From positions 3,866,722 through 3,930,721 of the forward strand of contig OY282381.1 in assembly GCA_958295915.1 (NCBI GenBank): a stretch of 64,000 nucleotides of DNA. The letters are read 5' to 3'. Below are positions 16,432-27,076 of the stretch, piece after piece (the first letter of the stretch is position 1; each line of letters begins with the position of its first letter). The position numbers were made by a program, and so were the translations under genes. The stretch is from an uncultured Caldilineaceae bacterium. GTDB taxonomy: Bacteria > Chloroflexota > Anaerolineae > Caldilineales > Caldilineaceae. A model generated the notes under the pieces. It made no database searches. It was not told the origin of the DNA and saw only the letters and a list, made by a program, of their open reading frames with translations.

Positions 16432-18362
16432 TGCGGGTCATCGCCACCGCCGGGCATGTAGATCACGGTAAATCGACGCTGGTTCAGGCGCTGAGCGGAA
16501 TTCACCCCGACCGTTTGCAAGAAGAGAAACGCCGAGGGCTGACAATCGTGCTGGGCTTCGCCTGGATGAATCTGGCGATGCCCGATGGCTCAGAAGAATC
16601 TGTCGGTATTGTAGATGTGCCCGGCCACATCGATTTCATCAAGAATATGTTGGCCGGTGTCGGCAGTGTCGATGCCGCTGTCCTCGTCATCGCCGCGGAT
16701 GAGGGGGTCATGCCCCAGACCCGTGAACACCTGGCCATCCTGGACCTGCTTGCGCTCCCCGGTGGTCTGGTTGCCCTGACAAAAACCGATCTGATCGATG
16801 ATCCCGAATGGCTGGATCTGATCGAACTGGACATTCAGGAGGTCCTGCTCGGCACCCGCCTGGAGGATGCGCCAATCGCGCGGGTGAGCGCCCAGACCGG
16901 CGCAGGTATAAATGAATTGCGTTCGGCGCTGGCCGGCGCACTGACGGCGCTACCGCCTCGCCGGGACCGGGGACGACCTCGATTGCCCATTGACCGCATT
17001 TTCAGCCTGCCAGGTTTCGGCACAATCGTGACCGGCGCCCTGAGCGACGGCCACTTTTCTGTAGGCGATCCAGTCGCTATTCTGCCCGATGGCCCATCAG
17101 GCCGGGTGCGCGCGCTGCAAAGCTACAAGCAGAGCATCGAACGCGCACTGCCGGGCAGTCGGGTCGCCGTAAATCTCAGCGGCGTGGGCACAGATGAGAT
17201 CCACCGCGGGCAGGTTCTGGTGATGCCGGGAACCCTGCGAGCGACCCGACTGCTCGATGTGTCCTTTCGGCTGTTGTCCGACGCGCCTAAATCCATGCGC
17301 CACAATCTGAGTGTAGACTTCTTCAGCGGCGCATCGGAGACCCCAGCCCACGCGCGGCTTTTGGCCGCGGAGGAATTGCTGCCCGGCCAGGAGGGCTGGC
17401 TGCAACTGCGCCTGGACCGTCCGGTTCTCGTCGCCGCCGGAGATCGCTTCATATTGCGTCAACCCTCGCCCAGCCTCACTCTCGGCGGCGGCGAAATTCT
17501 CGACCCACATCCCCGCCGACGATACCGACGTTTCGATGCAACGGTTGCTGCGAAGCTGGAAACCTTGGCCCAAGGGAGACCGGATGAGATTGTGTTGCAA
17601 GCCCTGGAGCGGGAACCGCTTCTTTCCGAGCAGGAGTTGATTGCCGCCAGCGGCCTTGATACAGAGACCGCGCGCGACGCGATCCGGCAGCTTCTCGCCG
17701 ACAGTCTGTTACATGGGCTGGATAACCAACGTCTGCTTATCAGCGCATCGGCCTATCAGCAGACCGTCTCCGATATGCAATGGATTCTCGGTGAATTCCA
17801 TAGCCAATATCCTTTACGCCAGGGAATGTCCCGTAGTGAAGTGCGCAGCCGGTTGCGGGTGGTCGGCGCTCGGGGTGTACGCAAAGAACTACCCCAGCGA
17901 GCCTTCAATGATCTGGCCTTGCAGGGTCAGGCGGACGGTTTGGTGCTGAGTGAAGAAAGCACAGTCCGATTGCTATCCCATACGGTCCGCTATTCATCCG
18001 CCCAGCAGCGGGCTGTAGATCGCGCGCTGCTGGCATATGACACCGCCCCATTCAGCCCACCCAATGCCATCGATACCCTTACACTCCTGAATAACGACGA
18101 GGAGCTGCTGGAGTCGCTGGTGGAGCAGAAGATCCTGGTACGGCTGCCGGGTTCGGTCTACTTTCGCCAGAAAGATTTCGCCGCCGCTACAAAAAAGATC
18201 ATCACCTTGGCCCGGGCAAATGGGGCGATTACGCTGGCGGATGCGCGCGATCTGCTGAACACCAGCCGCAAGTACGCGCAGGCGCTGTTAGAGGAGTTAG
18301 ACGCCCGCCGCGTCACGCGGCGGGTGGGGGATGAGAGAATGCTGAGAGGAGTGGAGCAATGA
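16431..18362 (+). CDS. selB: Selenocysteine-specific translation elongation factor SelB
   Basis: A 643-residue GTPase that delivers Sec-tRNA to UGA codons marked by a SECIS element. G1 is GHVDHGKST (8-16), switch I contains [12 protein letters not shown]3 is DVPGH, G4 TKTD and G5 SAQTG. The EF-Tu-like domains II and III follow ([20 protein letters not shown]), then C-terminal winged helices ending in [17 protein letters not shown] and [10 protein letters not shown], a SelB hallmark that binds the SECIS RNA. The start overlaps the stop of the coiled-coil gene and the stop overlaps the next ATG. No selA, selC or selD was seen in the window. Confidence 0.95.
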   Translation: MRVIATAGHVDHGKSTLVQALSGIHPDRLQEEKRRGLTIVLGFAWMNLAMPDGSEESVGIVDVPGHIDFIKNMLAGVGSVDAAVLVIAADEGVMPQTREHLAILDLLALPGGLVALTKTDLIDDPEWLDLIELDIQEVLLGTRLEDAPIARVSAQTGAGINELRSALAGALTALPPRRDRGRPRLPIDRIFSLPGFGTIVTGALSDGHFSVGDPVAILPDGPSGRVRALQSYKQSIERALPGSRVAVNLSGVGTDEIHRGQVLVMPGTLRATRLLDVSFRLLSDAPKSMRHNLSVDFFSGASETPAHARLLAAEELLPGQEGWLQLRLDRPVLVAAGDRFILRQPSPSLTLGGGEILDPHPRRRYRRFDATVAAKLETLAQGRPDEIVLQALEREPLLSEQELIAASGLDTETARDAIRQLLADSLLHGLDNQRLLISASAYQQTVSDMQWILGEFHSQYPLRQGMSRSEVRSRLRVVGARGVRKELPQRAFNDLALQGQADGLVLSEESTVRLLSHTVRYSSAQQRAVDRALLAYDTAPFSPPNAIDTLTLLNNDEELLESLVEQKILVRLPGSVYFRQKDFAAATKKIITLARANGAITLADARDLLNTSRKYAQALLEELDARRVTRRVGDERMLRGVEQ

Positions 18363-19324
18363 GTAGTATGGCGTATCGTCGTTTGGGCCGTACAGGTCTG
18401 AAGGTTTCACCGCTTTGTCTGGGCTCGATGCAGTTCGGTTGGACTGCCGATGAGGAGATGAGTTTCGCTGTGATGGATGCCTTCGCGGAAGCAGGCGGGA
18501 ATTTCATCGACACTGCGGATATTTACAGCCGCTGGGTAGCAGGAAATGACGGCGGCGTCAGCGAAAAGGTAATCGGCCGCTGGATGCAGGCCAGAGGCAA
18601 CCGCAGCCAGATGATCGTTGCCACGAAAGTGCGGGGGCCTATGGGCCCAGGGCCGAATGATCAGGGGCTGAGCCGCAAGCGCATTGTCGAAGCCTGTGAC
18701 GCGTCTTTGCGCCGGCTGCAGATCGATACCATCGACCTGTATCAGACCCATTCATTCGACGCCGATACCCCCATCGACGAGACGTTGGAGGCGCTGGACC
18801 GCTTGGTGCAGCAAGGCAAAGTGCGCTATATCGGCTGTAGTAACTATCCGGCCTGGCGGTTGATGGAGGCTCTTTGGACGAGCGATAAGTATGGGCTGAC
18901 CCGCTACGATTCGATCCAACCCCACTACAATCTGGTGCATCGGGCCGAGTTCGAGCGGGAACTGACGGATGTCTGCCAGGCGTACGCCATCGGTATCATC
19001 CCATACAGCCCGCTGGCCGGCGGCTTTCTGACGGGCAAATATAGCCGGGTAAGCGATACAGACAGCGTGCGGGCAGAAGGCGTGCGAAATCGCTACTTCA
19101 ATGACTTCGGCTGGAAAGTTCTGGACACAGCGCTAGCCGTAGCCGATGAACTCGGCACGACGCCGCTGGCCGTCTCCCTGGCTTGGCTCCTGGCCCAGCC
19201 GGCTATGACCGCGCCGATTATCGGCGCCAATACAGTCGAGCAGTTGCAGGGTAGCCTGGCAGCGCTGGATGTGCGCCTGTCCGCCGAGCAGATGGAGATG
19301 CTCAACGAGGCATCGGCCTGGTAG
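18359..19324 (+). CDS. Aldo/keto reductase (AKR, general stress/YajO-like group)
   Basis: A 321-residue NADP-dependent oxidoreductase. The catalytic tetrad is complete: D51 and Y56 in [12 protein letters not shown]90 in ATKVRG and H131 in [21 protein letters not shown] and [15 protein letters not shown] are typical AKR cofactor and substrate loops. Its ATG overlaps the selB stop by four bases (ATGA), so it is translated from the same message as the coiled-coil protein and SelB. All catalytic residues are standard and no Sec codon is evident, so the link to SelB seems to be one of expression only. Confidence 0.92.
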   Translation: MSSMAYRRLGRTGLKVSPLCLGSMQFGWTADEEMSFAVMDAFAEAGGNFIDTADIYSRWVAGNDGGVSEKVIGRWMQARGNRSQMIVATKVRGPMGPGPNDQGLSRKRIVEACDASLRRLQIDTIDLYQTHSFDADTPIDETLEALDRLVQQGKVRYIGCSNYPAWRLMEALWTSDKYGLTRYDSIQPHYNLVHRAEFERELTDVCQAYAIGIIPYSPLAGGFLTGKYSRVSDTDSVRAEGVRNRYFNDFGWKVLDTALAVADELGTTPLAVSLAWLLAQPAMTAPIIGANTVEQLQGSLAALDVRLSAEQMEMLNEASAW

Positions 19325-19472
19325 AATCCCAGGAGCGTCGGATAAGGGATGAACTGGTCGCAGCCCACCTCCTGTTCCGCTACAGCTACTACTTGGGAGT
19401 GACTATTAGACGCTGTTCCAGTTGCCATAGTGAGCGGGCAGTGCGCGCCACCTACTGATCAGTGGCCCCAGA

Positions 19473-22400
19473 TTATACAACTACCGCTGGCACATTTGCA
19501 GCCTGCACCGCCGCGTTGAAATCGGCTACGCTTTCGCCGAGGATCGAGTCCAGCTTGTCCAGTTGCGCGTCCGTCTGCGTGCAGAGCTGCTCGAAGACCG
19601 CGTAGGTCTGCTGGGGTGGCGCCTCGTCTGCGGAGGCGATGACGCTGATGAGATTGAGCAGCTTGACATTGAGCATTGTGGGCAGTCGTATCCGGTCGAA
19701 TGCAATCTTGGCGTTGACCTGAACCAACTGACCCTCCACGTCACCAAGTTGCTCGGCAATCTGACCGGCCCGCTCCTGAATGGCGACCTTTGTCTGCTCG
19801 GCTACGCTGCTGTCCGCCACCGTCTCGGCCATCGCCTGCACCCGACCCCGCGCCCGGCGTAGGCGTTTGACGGCCTGATGGGTCTCGCTGATCTTTGCAT
19901 TCACCTGCTGCCACAGGTCAAACTGAGCCTGCAAATCCTCCTGGCTGCTCCCCACCTGCGGATCGATGAACAGCTCAAAAGATTCAGTCTGGCTTTCGCC
20001 GTCCACCGTCAGACGCACCTGATAGCTCCCAGGAGTCGCCAAGGCCCCAGTGACCGACTTTGCCGTCAGCGGGTCATCGGGTAGATGTTCGGCTTCGGCA
20101 TAACGTAGATTCCACACGAAGCGATTGAGGCCAGCGTTCGTTGAAATGTACTGCTCAAAGGGATCTTCCGCCTCACCTTTGTTCGCGTCTGCTGGCTGCG
20201 GACCGCACGATCGTATCTCATTCCCCTCTGCGTCGAGAATCGTCAGGGAAACCTCCTTTGCGCCTGCGGGAAGCCTGTAGTAGACAATCGCGCCCTGGGG
20301 CGGATTCTCTCCGCTGTCGATCATCTGCCGGACGCTCTGGCCACTGTCGTCTTTTTCGTCCCGATAGGTGATCAACTGGCCGGAGGCCAAGACATAGTTG
20401 CGTCCTATTCCACGGAAGATGTCAATGTTCCAGGGTAGCCAGCGTCGCAGAGTCCGGCGCGGCGGGAAGAGCTGGGCCGCCCCCTCCTCCCCAGACGCCA
20501 AGGATTCGATCTGGCGTAGGGGCGTAAGGTCATCGAGAATCCAGAAGGCGCGGCCATGCGTGGCTACCACAAGATCGCCGTCCTTGACTTTCATATCGTA
20601 AACCGGGGCGACCGGCAGATTGCCCGACATCCGCTGCCAGTTGAAACCATCGTCGAAGGAGATGAACAGCCCCGTCTCTGTGCCCACATACAGCAGCCCA
20701 TCGCGGGCTGGGTCCGCCCGCAACATACGCGTGATCTCGTTCTGGGGGAAGTTGCCGTCGATCCGTTGCCAGCTTTGGCCGTTGTCAGTGGTCTTGAAAA
20801 GATAGGGGCTGTAGTCATCCAGCTTATAACGGGTGGCAGCCACATACACCGTCGACGGATCGTGGACACTCGGCTCGATGACCGTCACAAAGCTCCATTC
20901 GGGCAGGTCGGCGGGGGTGACGTTCTGCCAGCTCTCACCACCGTCCTGGCTGATATGAATGAGCCCGTCATCACTGCCGGCCCAGAAGACTCCTGCTTCG
21001 TGGGGTGACTCGATGAACGCCGCAATCGTGCAGTAATGCTCGGCGCCGCTGGTGTCCAAGGTCAGAGGGCCGCCGGAGGCCTCCAGTTTGCTCTCGTCAT
21101 CGCGGGTCAGATCCGGGCTGATGATCTCCCAGGAACTGCCGCCGTTTGTCGTGCGGAAGACGTGGTTGCCACAGGTGTAGAGCGCATCGGAATCGTGGGG
21201 ACTGAAGATGATCGGAAATGTCCAGGGAAAGCGATACTTCATATCCTTGGCGCCCCAACCGCTGTAAGGCTCCGGCCAGACAGTCACCAGACGAATCTGC
21301 TTGGTGCGGTGGTCATAACGTTGTAGCGCGCCGCCTCCGCCGGGAGAAGAGCCGACCGCGCCGACGTAAACGATATTGGAGTCATCCGGTTTCACAGCGA
21401 TATAACCGCTCTCGCCAGTGCCCGCTGAGTAGCAATCGCTCCAGGGAATCGCCCCTTTCTCAGTGGCGCTGGGCACAGAGATGCTGGAGTTGTCCTGCTG
21501 GGTGCCATAGACGCGGTAAGGAAGCTGATTGTCCACATCCAGGTGATAGAACTGGCCAGTGAGCTGATTGTAAATTGTGCTCCAGGTCTCGCCGCCGTTG
21601 AAGCTCACGCAGGCCCCGCCGTCGTTACCGTTGATCATCCGGCGCGGGTCGGCCGGATCGATCCACAGATCGTGGTTATCACCGTGAGGCGTGGTGATGT
21701 CACTCCAGGTACTGCCGCCGTCGATGCTTTTCCACATCTTCAGATTGTTGACGTAAACGGTGTCCGGGTTTTGCGGGTCGGCGAAGATGTGCATGTAGTA
21801 CCAGGGCCGGGCCAGCAGATCCCGGTTATCGGTCAGATGGGTCCAAGTGGCGCCGCGGTCGTCGGAGCGGTAGACGCCGGATTGATCGCCCTCGGCCTCC
21901 ACGATGGCCCACAGCCGGCTGGGCCGGGCAGCAGAGACACTGATACCGATCTTCCCCAGAATGCCCTCCTGTGGCAGGCCGGGGTTGCGGGTGATCTCCG
22001 TCCAGCTGTCCCCGCCGTCGGTAGACTTCCACAGGCCGCTGTCCGGGCCGCCGCTGATCAGCTCCCAAAAATGACGATGCACCTGCCAGATTGAGGCGTA
22101 GAGAATGCGCGGGTTGGTTACGTCTAAGGCCAGGTCGACCGCGCCGGCCCTTTCGCTGACATGCAGCACCCGCTCCCAACTGCCGCCGCCATCGGTGGAG
22201 CGGAAGACACCCCTCTCGTCGTTCGGCCCAAAGGCGTGGCCCAGCGCGGCCACGTAGACGACATCCGGATTCTGCGGGTGAATGCAAATCTGTCCGATGT
22301 GATGGCTATCTTGCAGCCCTGCGTTTTGCCAGCTTTCGCCGCCATCAGTGGACTTATAGACCCCGTCTCCCCAACTCACATCCAGCCGGATCGTCGACTC

Positions 22401-22661
22401 ACCCGTACCCGCGTAAAGAACATTCGGATCGGCCTCAGAGACAGCGATAGCGCCGACCGCAGAGGAACTGAACTGGCCGTCGCTGATGTTTTCCCAATAT
22501 TGGCCGCCGTCGATCGTCTTCCATACACCGCCGGCCACCGCGCCGAAGTAGAAGACGTTGCGGTCGGTCGGGTGACCGGCGGTAGCTACCACGCGCCCAC
22601 CTCTGGGTGGACCGATGCAACGAAATTTGAGGGCGTTCCAGATGGAAGATTCGAGTTTCAT
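19473..22661 (-). CDS. BNR/Asp-box beta-propeller protein (sortilin/VPS10-like, 'glycosyl hydrolase' of databases)
   Basis: A 1062-residue protein whose first about 700 residues hold at least ten Asp-boxes (for example KTIDGGQYW, KSTDGGESW, RSTDGGGSW, KSIDGGSTW, ISQDGGESW, KTTDNGQSW), each marking a beta-propeller blade. This predicts one or two large propellers of the sortilin type. After about 740 comes a beta-sandwich-like segment with FVWNLRYAEAEHLPDDP and YQVRLTVDGE, then a helical tail (about 930-1062). No signal peptide is present at the start used, which is unusual for a propeller of this kind. Despite its database name, no glycosidase residues can be pointed to. Confidence 0.85.
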   Translation of the reverse strand: MKLESSIWNALKFRCIGPPRGGRVVATAGHPTDRNVFYFGAVAGGVWKTIDGGQYWENISDGQFSSSAVGAIAVSEADPNVLYAGTGESTIRLDVSWGDGVYKSTDGGESWQNAGLQDSHHIGQICIHPQNPDVVYVAALGHAFGPNDERGVFRSTDGGGSWERVLHVSERAGAVDLALDVTNPRILYASIWQVHRHFWELISGGPDSGLWKSTDGGDSWTEITRNPGLPQEGILGKIGISVSAARPSRLWAIVEAEGDQSGVYRSDDRGATWTHLTDNRDLLARPWYYMHIFADPQNPDTVYVNNLKMWKSIDGGSTWSDITTPHGDNHDLWIDPADPRRMINGNDGGACVSFNGGETWSTIYNQLTGQFYHLDVDNQLPYRVYGTQQDNSSISVPSATEKGAIPWSDCYSAGTGESGYIAVKPDDSNIVYVGAVGSSPGGGGALQRYDHRTKQIRLVTVWPEPYSGWGAKDMKYRFPWTFPIIFSPHDSDALYTCGNHVFRTTNGGSSWEIISPDLTRDDESKLEASGGPLTLDTSGAEHYCTIAAFIESPHEAGVFWAGSDDGLIHISQDGGESWQNVTPADLPEWSFVTVIEPSVHDPSTVYVAATRYKLDDYSPYLFKTTDNGQSWQRIDGNFPQNEITRMLRADPARDGLLYVGTETGLFISFDDGFNWQRMSGNLPVAPVYDMKVKDGDLVVATHGRAFWILDDLTPLRQIESLASGEEGAAQLFPPRRTLRRWLPWNIDIFRGIGRNYVLASGQLITYRDEKDDSGQSVRQMIDSGENPPQGAIVYYRLPAGAKEVSLTILDAEGNEIRSCGPQPADANKGEAEDPFEQYISTNAGLNRFVWNLRYAEAEHLPDDPLTAKSVTGALATPGSYQVRLTVDGESQTESFELFIDPQVGSSQEDLQAQFDLWQQVNAKISETHQAVKRLRRARGRVQAMAETVADSSVAEQTKVAIQERAGQIAEQLGDVEGQLVQVNAKIAFDRIRLPTMLNVKLLNLISVIASADEAPPQQTYAVFEQLCTQTDAQLDKLDSILGESVADFNAAVQAANVPAVVV

Positions 22662-23073
22662 TTCAGTGTTCTCTCTGTTAAGCTGTTTGATGATCGCAAA
22701 ACGGCTGTGCTCAGCATCGACGCTATCACTCCTGAATGCGCGCTCCCATCGCAGGATTCAGTCAGACGATAGCGCCACTGTGTCTGAATTGTGCCAGGGC
22801 CAGGCTCTGCTATGATAAGAAATAAGATGAAGGGTATCTCAGTTTGTTTGAGAGGTCAATTTGACAAGGATGGCGTCAGCCGCAGCCCATACATTCATGA
22901 GGCATGAGCGCAATCATATGAATCAGTGGTCAGGTGTTGAACTGGCGGGAATGCCGAATTGGCGTTTGCCGTCAACGTCCGACTGACGCGACAATAAGAG
23001 CAGCCTGTCAAGATGATTTCGATCTTGCCAGTACCAACTTTCACCCAATCTTTAGCCGAAGGGAAGAAACCCT
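22662..23073. other. Intergenic region between divergent genes
   Basis: 412 bp separate the divergent BNR protein and esterase genes. No coding frame, structured repeat or convincing promoter pair was recognised. A lone TTGACA at about 22861 has no matching -10 box. GAAGGGAAG lies before the esterase start and is the likely ribosome site. Confidence 0.5.
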
Positions 23074-24036
23074 ATGCCTCTGCTTTTTGACATGCCCCGG
23101 GAAAAACTATCCTCCTATCAGGGCGTTAACCCGCGCCCAGAGGACTTCGATGACTATTGGGAGGCAGCCCTCGCCGAACTGGCCTCGGTCGACCCAGATG
23201 TGGAGCTTGCGCCAGCCGACTTTCAGGCCCCCTACGCCAAATGTTTTCACATGTACTTTACAGGCGCCGGCGGCGCGCGGGTCCACGCCAAACTTCTGCG
23301 CCCTAGGAACGCTCCGACACCCCATCCAGCGCTTCTTATGTTCCATGGCTATAGCGGCAACTCCGGCGACTGGCAGAGCAAACTGGGCTATGCCGCGGCC
23401 GGCTTCACGGTTGCCGCGCTGGACTGCCGAGGCCAGGGAGGACGCTCTGAAGATACAGGCGGTGTCCCCGGCTGGACGCTGCGGGGACACATCGTGCGTG
23501 GGCTGGACGGCAAGCCGCAGGACCTGCTCTATCGCCAGATCTTTCTGGACACAGCCCGTATGGCCCAGATTGTGATGGCAATGGACGATGTCGACGCAAG
23601 TCGCGTCGGCGTTACCGGCGCGAGCCAGGGCGGAGCGCTCACCCTTGTCTGCGCATCCCTGGAACCGCGCGTCAAGCGGGCCGCGCCGGTCTATCCCTTC
23701 CTATGCGACTACAAACGGGTGTGGGATATCGATCAAGACCAGCACGCCTATGCGGAGCTGCGGGACTGGTTTCGCAGCTTTGATCCTCGCCACGAAAGAG
23801 AGGAGGAAGTCTTCACCCGCCTAGGCTATATCGATGTGCAATTTCTCACCCCCCGCATCCAGGCGGAAGTGATGATGGGCGTTGGCTTGATGGATCAGAT
23901 CTGCCCGCCTTCCACCCAATACGCAGCCTTTAACAAGATCAGCGCACCCAAACAGACCGTCATCTACCCCGACTTCGGTCACGAGAGGCTACCCGATCTG
24001 GACGATAAGATCTTTCAGTGGATGCTCGATATGTGA
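23074..24036 (+). CDS. Acetyl xylan esterase / cephalosporin-C deacetylase family (CE7)
   Basis: A 320-residue alpha/beta hydrolase with the complete CE7 signature: RGQGG (119-123), nucleophile S184 in GASQGG, acid D274 in GLMDQICPP and base H303 in FGHE. HGYSGNSGDW forms the oxyanion-side loop. CE7 enzymes remove acetyl groups from short xylo-oligosaccharides and related sugars in the cytoplasm; no signal peptide is seen, which agrees. It neighbours mannonate dehydratase and other sugar-acid genes, so a role in clearing acetylated imported glycans is inferred. Confidence 0.92.
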   Translation: MPLLFDMPREKLSSYQGVNPRPEDFDDYWEAALAELASVDPDVELAPADFQAPYAKCFHMYFTGAGGARVHAKLLRPRNAPTPHPALLMFHGYSGNSGDWQSKLGYAAAGFTVAALDCRGQGGRSEDTGGVPGWTLRGHIVRGLDGKPQDLLYRQIFLDTARMAQIVMAMDDVDASRVGVTGASQGGALTLVCASLEPRVKRAAPVYPFLCDYKRVWDIDQDQHAYAELRDWFRSFDPRHEREEEVFTRLGYIDVQFLTPRIQAEVMMGVGLMDQICPPSTQYAAFNKISAPKQTVIYPDFGHERLPDLDDKIFQWMLDM

Positions 24037-24057
24037 GTCATGCCTAGTTTGGGCCCC

Positions 24058-25041
24058 TCACTGCCCAGCGTACACCGCCTGACGCAGACCACGGATGTAG
24101 CCGATGGCGTATAGCCGGCCGATCGAAGAGTAGCCGGCATCTTCGTTGCTGTCTCCCTCCATTGTCGGCACATGATCCGGCCGCAGCACGCCTGTGAAGC
24201 CGATCTCTCGATAGGCCTTCATACAGGCCAGCATATCGGTCTGACCGTTGTCGTGAAAGGTTTCATTGAACTTTTCGGGCGCGCCGCGCACATCCCGGAA
24301 ATGGACAAAGAAAATCTTGTCCTGCGCGCCGAAATGACGGATGACCTGCGGCAGTTCGTCCGTCATCAGCGTGAAGTTGCCCTGACACAGGCAGATGCCG
24401 TTGGCTGGGCTGGGCGCCAGATCGATGAGCCGCTGGAAGTTTTCAACGCTACACATAATCCGGCCCAGACCACGGATCGGCGACAGAGGGGGATCGTCCG
24501 GATGCATGGCGAGCTTCACACCTGCCTCCTCTGCTACCGGCACAACGATCTCCAGGAAGTATTTCAGATTGTCCCAAAGCCGCTCTTCGCTCACTTCACC
24601 ATATTCTGTCAGAGGAGCGTTCTGCATGACAGCGTAATCAAAACCGGTGACCAGCGCGCCGCCCCGCTCTGGAATCGTCGTGGCAGTGCGCATCCAGTTA
24701 AAGACAGGCATCCATTCGCAGCACCAGACGGGCACGCCCAACCGGCCCAGGTTGCGGATCAGCTCGCAGGCCGTTTCGATCTCCTCATCGCGGCCAGGCA
24801 AACCCAATTTGGCTTTGTCCAGAGGGGGACGGCTCTCCAGCGCCGCGAAGCGGAAGCCGGCGTTTTCGTAAGCGCTCTTCAGCCGAGCCAGGCTCATAAA
24901 TCCCCAAGGCTTCATATCCGGGTCCGGGTGATCAATCGTAGACATGTCCATCCTGCCCACCACATCGTCTACGCCACACTGCTTGACAAGCCTCCACAAG
25001 GGCGATGGGTGCGGCGGCAGGATTTCAGCGATTCGAATCAT
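24058..25041 (-). CDS. uxuA: Mannonate dehydratase (UxuA family)
   Basis: A 327-residue TIM-barrel enzyme converting D-mannonate to 2-keto-3-deoxy-D-gluconate in hexuronate breakdown. Metal ligands known from the family can be matched: H180 in AMHPDDPP, C219 in LCQGN, H247 in HFRDV and D289 in RPDHVPTM. Slightly shorter than enterobacterial UxuA but similar to the Gram-positive type. AAAGGAACC precedes the ATG. It converges with the esterase gene and diverges from msrA. With the amidohydrolase and dehydratase downstream it makes a uronate/sugar-acid neighbourhood. Confidence 0.92.
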   Translation of the reverse strand: MIRIAEILPPHPSPLWRLVKQCGVDDVVGRMDMSTIDHPDPDMKPWGFMSLARLKSAYENAGFRFAALESRPPLDKAKLGLPGRDEEIETACELIRNLGRLGVPVWCCEWMPVFNWMRTATTIPERGGALVTGFDYAVMQNAPLTEYGEVSEERLWDNLKYFLEIVVPVAEEAGVKLAMHPDDPPLSPIRGLGRIMCSVENFQRLIDLAPSPANGICLCQGNFTLMTDELPQVIRHFGAQDKIFFVHFRDVRGAPEKFNETFHDNGQTDMLACMKAYREIGFTGVLRPDHVPTMEGDSNEDAGYSSIGRLYAIGYIRGLRQAVYAGQ

Positions 25042-25129
25042 CGTAAGGTTCCTTTACCTATGAAACAGGGCACGGATTTGCATGATTGACACGATCTGAA
25101 TTGTAACGAAGATGCTTCTTCCCTTCAAC

Positions 25130-25158
25130 TTGAACTCCCCTCTCTCCTGCGGTAAGAT
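25130..25158 (+). promoter_or_regulatory. Promoter of msrA
   Basis: TTGAAC (25130-25135), a 17-bp spacer and TAAGAT (25153-25158). Predicted transcription would start about 30 bases before the msrA ATG, leaving room for its GGAG ribosome site. Confidence 0.55.
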
Positions 25159-25195
25159 GCCATAGAATTTGGCGAACAAGCGAATGGAGAAAGCA

Positions 25196-25747
25196 ATGAC
25201 CCAAGATGCAACTGCTTGCGAAGTCGCTACCCTTGGCGGAGGCTGCTTCTGGTGCCTGGAATCTCTTTATGATGAGCTGATCGGCGTGAAAAAAGTCGAA
25301 TCAGGCTACGCCGGCGGCCATCTGGCCAATCCAACCTATGAGCAGGTCTGCTCGAAGACAACCGGCCACGCGGAAGTGGTTCAGGTTTCCTTCGACCCGA
25401 CTGTCACCTCGTTTCGTGAGATTCTCGAAGTCTTCTTCACCTCCCACGACCCGACAACGCCCAATCGCCAAGGCAATGACGTAGGGCCCCAGTACCGCTC
25501 GCTCATTCTCTACCATAACGACGAGCAGAAACGGATGGCCAAGAAGCTGATCCGCGACTACGCCTCGCAAATCTGGAACGATCCGATCGTCACCGAGTTA
25601 GCCCCCTATGACACCTACTACCGCGCTGAGGAGTATCATCAAAACTACTACCGGGATAATGGATTCCAGCCCTACTGCCTATTCGTGATCCGCCCGAAAG
25701 TGGCGAAGTTCCGTAAGCAGTGGCAGGCGAAACTGAAAAAGAATTGA
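25196..25747 (+). CDS. msrA: Peptide-methionine (S)-S-oxide reductase MsrA
   Basis: A 183-residue cytoplasmic repair enzyme reducing methionine-S-sulfoxide. The active site GGGCFWC is visible with nucleophilic C17; GYAGG, TGHAEVVQV and YHQNYY are further MsrA signatures. The start at 25196 is chosen because GGAG (25186-25189) is properly spaced; earlier in-frame TTG and ATG codons lack one. The catalytic residue is Cys, not selenocysteine, although the genome has SelB. The amidohydrolase gene starts nine bases after its stop and is probably co-transcribed. Confidence 0.95.
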   Translation: MTQDATACEVATLGGGCFWCLESLYDELIGVKKVESGYAGGHLANPTYEQVCSKTTGHAEVVQVSFDPTVTSFREILEVFFTSHDPTTPNRQGNDVGPQYRSLILYHNDEQKRMAKKLIRDYASQIWNDPIVTELAPYDTYYRAEEYHQNYYRDNGFQPYCLFVIRPKVAKFRKQWQAKLKKN

Positions 25748-25755
25748 GACGCCCT

Positions 25756-27057
25756 ATGCCTACAGATGTCGCAACCTTCATCCAACAGACGCCTCTCGTG
25801 GATACCCACGAACACCTCAGATATGAACATGCCTATCTGGAGGAGCGACCGGACATCTTGCTCCAACTCTTCCAAAACTATGTGTCGGCTGATCTGCGGG
25901 TAGCCGGGGCATCCCAGGATGCAGTAGACAAACTCCTCGACCAGACAAACCCAGACCTGGCCGCCCGTTTTGCGCCGGTGCAAGAAGCGTGGGAGGCGGC
26001 GCAACACACCGGCTATGGCGAGGCCGTGCGCATCATCGCCAGGGAACTCTACGGCATCGAAGAGCTGACGCCGGAAACCCTCGCCGCGGCCCAGGACAAA
26101 AACGTCGCCCTTGTCCAGCCAGGCGAGCGCTTGCGTCTGCTCAGGGAGGAGGCCAATCTGGACCACGTGCAGACAGACGCAAAGACGCTGGGCGTCAAGT
26201 CGGATCCATCCGGGCCGGATTTCTTTTTCTATGACATCTCCTGGGTCGATTTCTGCTCAGGTCGGCCCAACCACGAGGAGATCGCTCACTACACGGGCCT
26301 GGAAGTGACAGACCTCTTCTCCCTACGGCAGGTGATGGAGACGATTTTTGAATCCTATGCCTCGTTGGCAATCGCTGTCAAATCCCAGCACGCCTACAAC
26401 CGCACATTGCGCTGGCAGGAGCGTTCCGACGCAGAGGCTGCCAAGGCTCTGGATACCTATTTGCGAAACGGCGAAGAGATCGATGAGGCGACGAGGCTCT
26501 GCCTGGGGGATTGGTGTTGGGCCAGAGGCGTGGAGCTGTGCATCGAACACGACCTGCCGCAGAAACTGCACACAGGCTATTACGCCGGTCACAGCCGCAT
26601 GCCAGTGGACCGTATACGCAGCGGCCATCTGACCCCGCTGCTCGCAAAATATCCCGACGCTCGTTTCGTCCTGATGCACATCGCCTACCCCTACACCGAA
26701 GAGCTGATCGCCCTGGCCAAGCATTATCCAAACGTCTACGCCGATCTGTGCTGGGCTTGGAGCATCAACCCGTACAGCGCAACGGAATTCGTGCGCCGCT
26801 TCCTCCACGCGGCGCCGGCCAACAAGATTTTCCTCTTCGGCGGCGATACCGGCTACCCCGGCGCGGCTCTGGCCTACGCCAGGCAAGCCCGAGCCTGGTT
26901 CACGACGGCGTTGCAGGCCGAGATATCCGATGGCCTGCTCACCGAAGATCAGGCCATCGCACTGGCGCGCCGACTTATGCAGGACAACCAGTACGCCTGC
27001 TTTCGGGTAGAGGAAAAGAAGACGCTGCTGCGCGGCGCGCATCCAGCGTCCGGATAG
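25756..27057 (+). CDS. Amidohydrolase-superfamily protein, uronate-isomerase-like
   Basis: A 433-residue metal-dependent TIM-barrel protein. Metal-site residues are visible: H18-x-H20 in VDTHEHL, a possible carbamylated K208 in IAVKSQ, H271 in KLHTGYY, H307 in VLMHIAYPY and D363 in FGGDTGYPG. The order matches UxaC-related or Amidohydro_2 proteins; glucuronate/galacturonate isomerisation is plausible because mannonate dehydratase and a galactonate-dehydratase-like enzyme are neighbours. It begins eight bases after msrA and ends 19 bases before the next gene, which suggests an operon. Assignment to a precise reaction is uncertain. Confidence 0.8.
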   Translation: MPTDVATFIQQTPLVDTHEHLRYEHAYLEERPDILLQLFQNYVSADLRVAGASQDAVDKLLDQTNPDLAARFAPVQEAWEAAQHTGYGEAVRIIARELYGIEELTPETLAAAQDKNVALVQPGERLRLLREEANLDHVQTDAKTLGVKSDPSGPDFFFYDISWVDFCSGRPNHEEIAHYTGLEVTDLFSLRQVMETIFESYASLAIAVKSQHAYNRTLRWQERSDAEAAKALDTYLRNGEEIDEATRLCLGDWCWARGVELCIEHDLPQKLHTGYYAGHSRMPVDRIRSGHLTPLLAKYPDARFVLMHIAYPYTEELIALAKHYPNVYADLCWAWSINPYSATEFVRRFLHAAPANKIFLFGGDTGYPGAALAYARQARAWFTTALQAEISDGLLTEDQAIALARRLMQDNQYACFRVEEKKTLLRGAHPASG

Positions 27058-27076
27058 CCGTGCATGGGAGAAAGCG

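Noticed and set aside
22855..22890. TTGACA hexamer upstream of the esterase gene
   Set aside because: No -10-like hexamer at 16-18 bp; probably chance.
25196..25747. MsrA as a selenoprotein, given the presence of SelB
   Set aside because: The active-site codon encodes Cys (GCFWC) and no in-frame TGA occurs.
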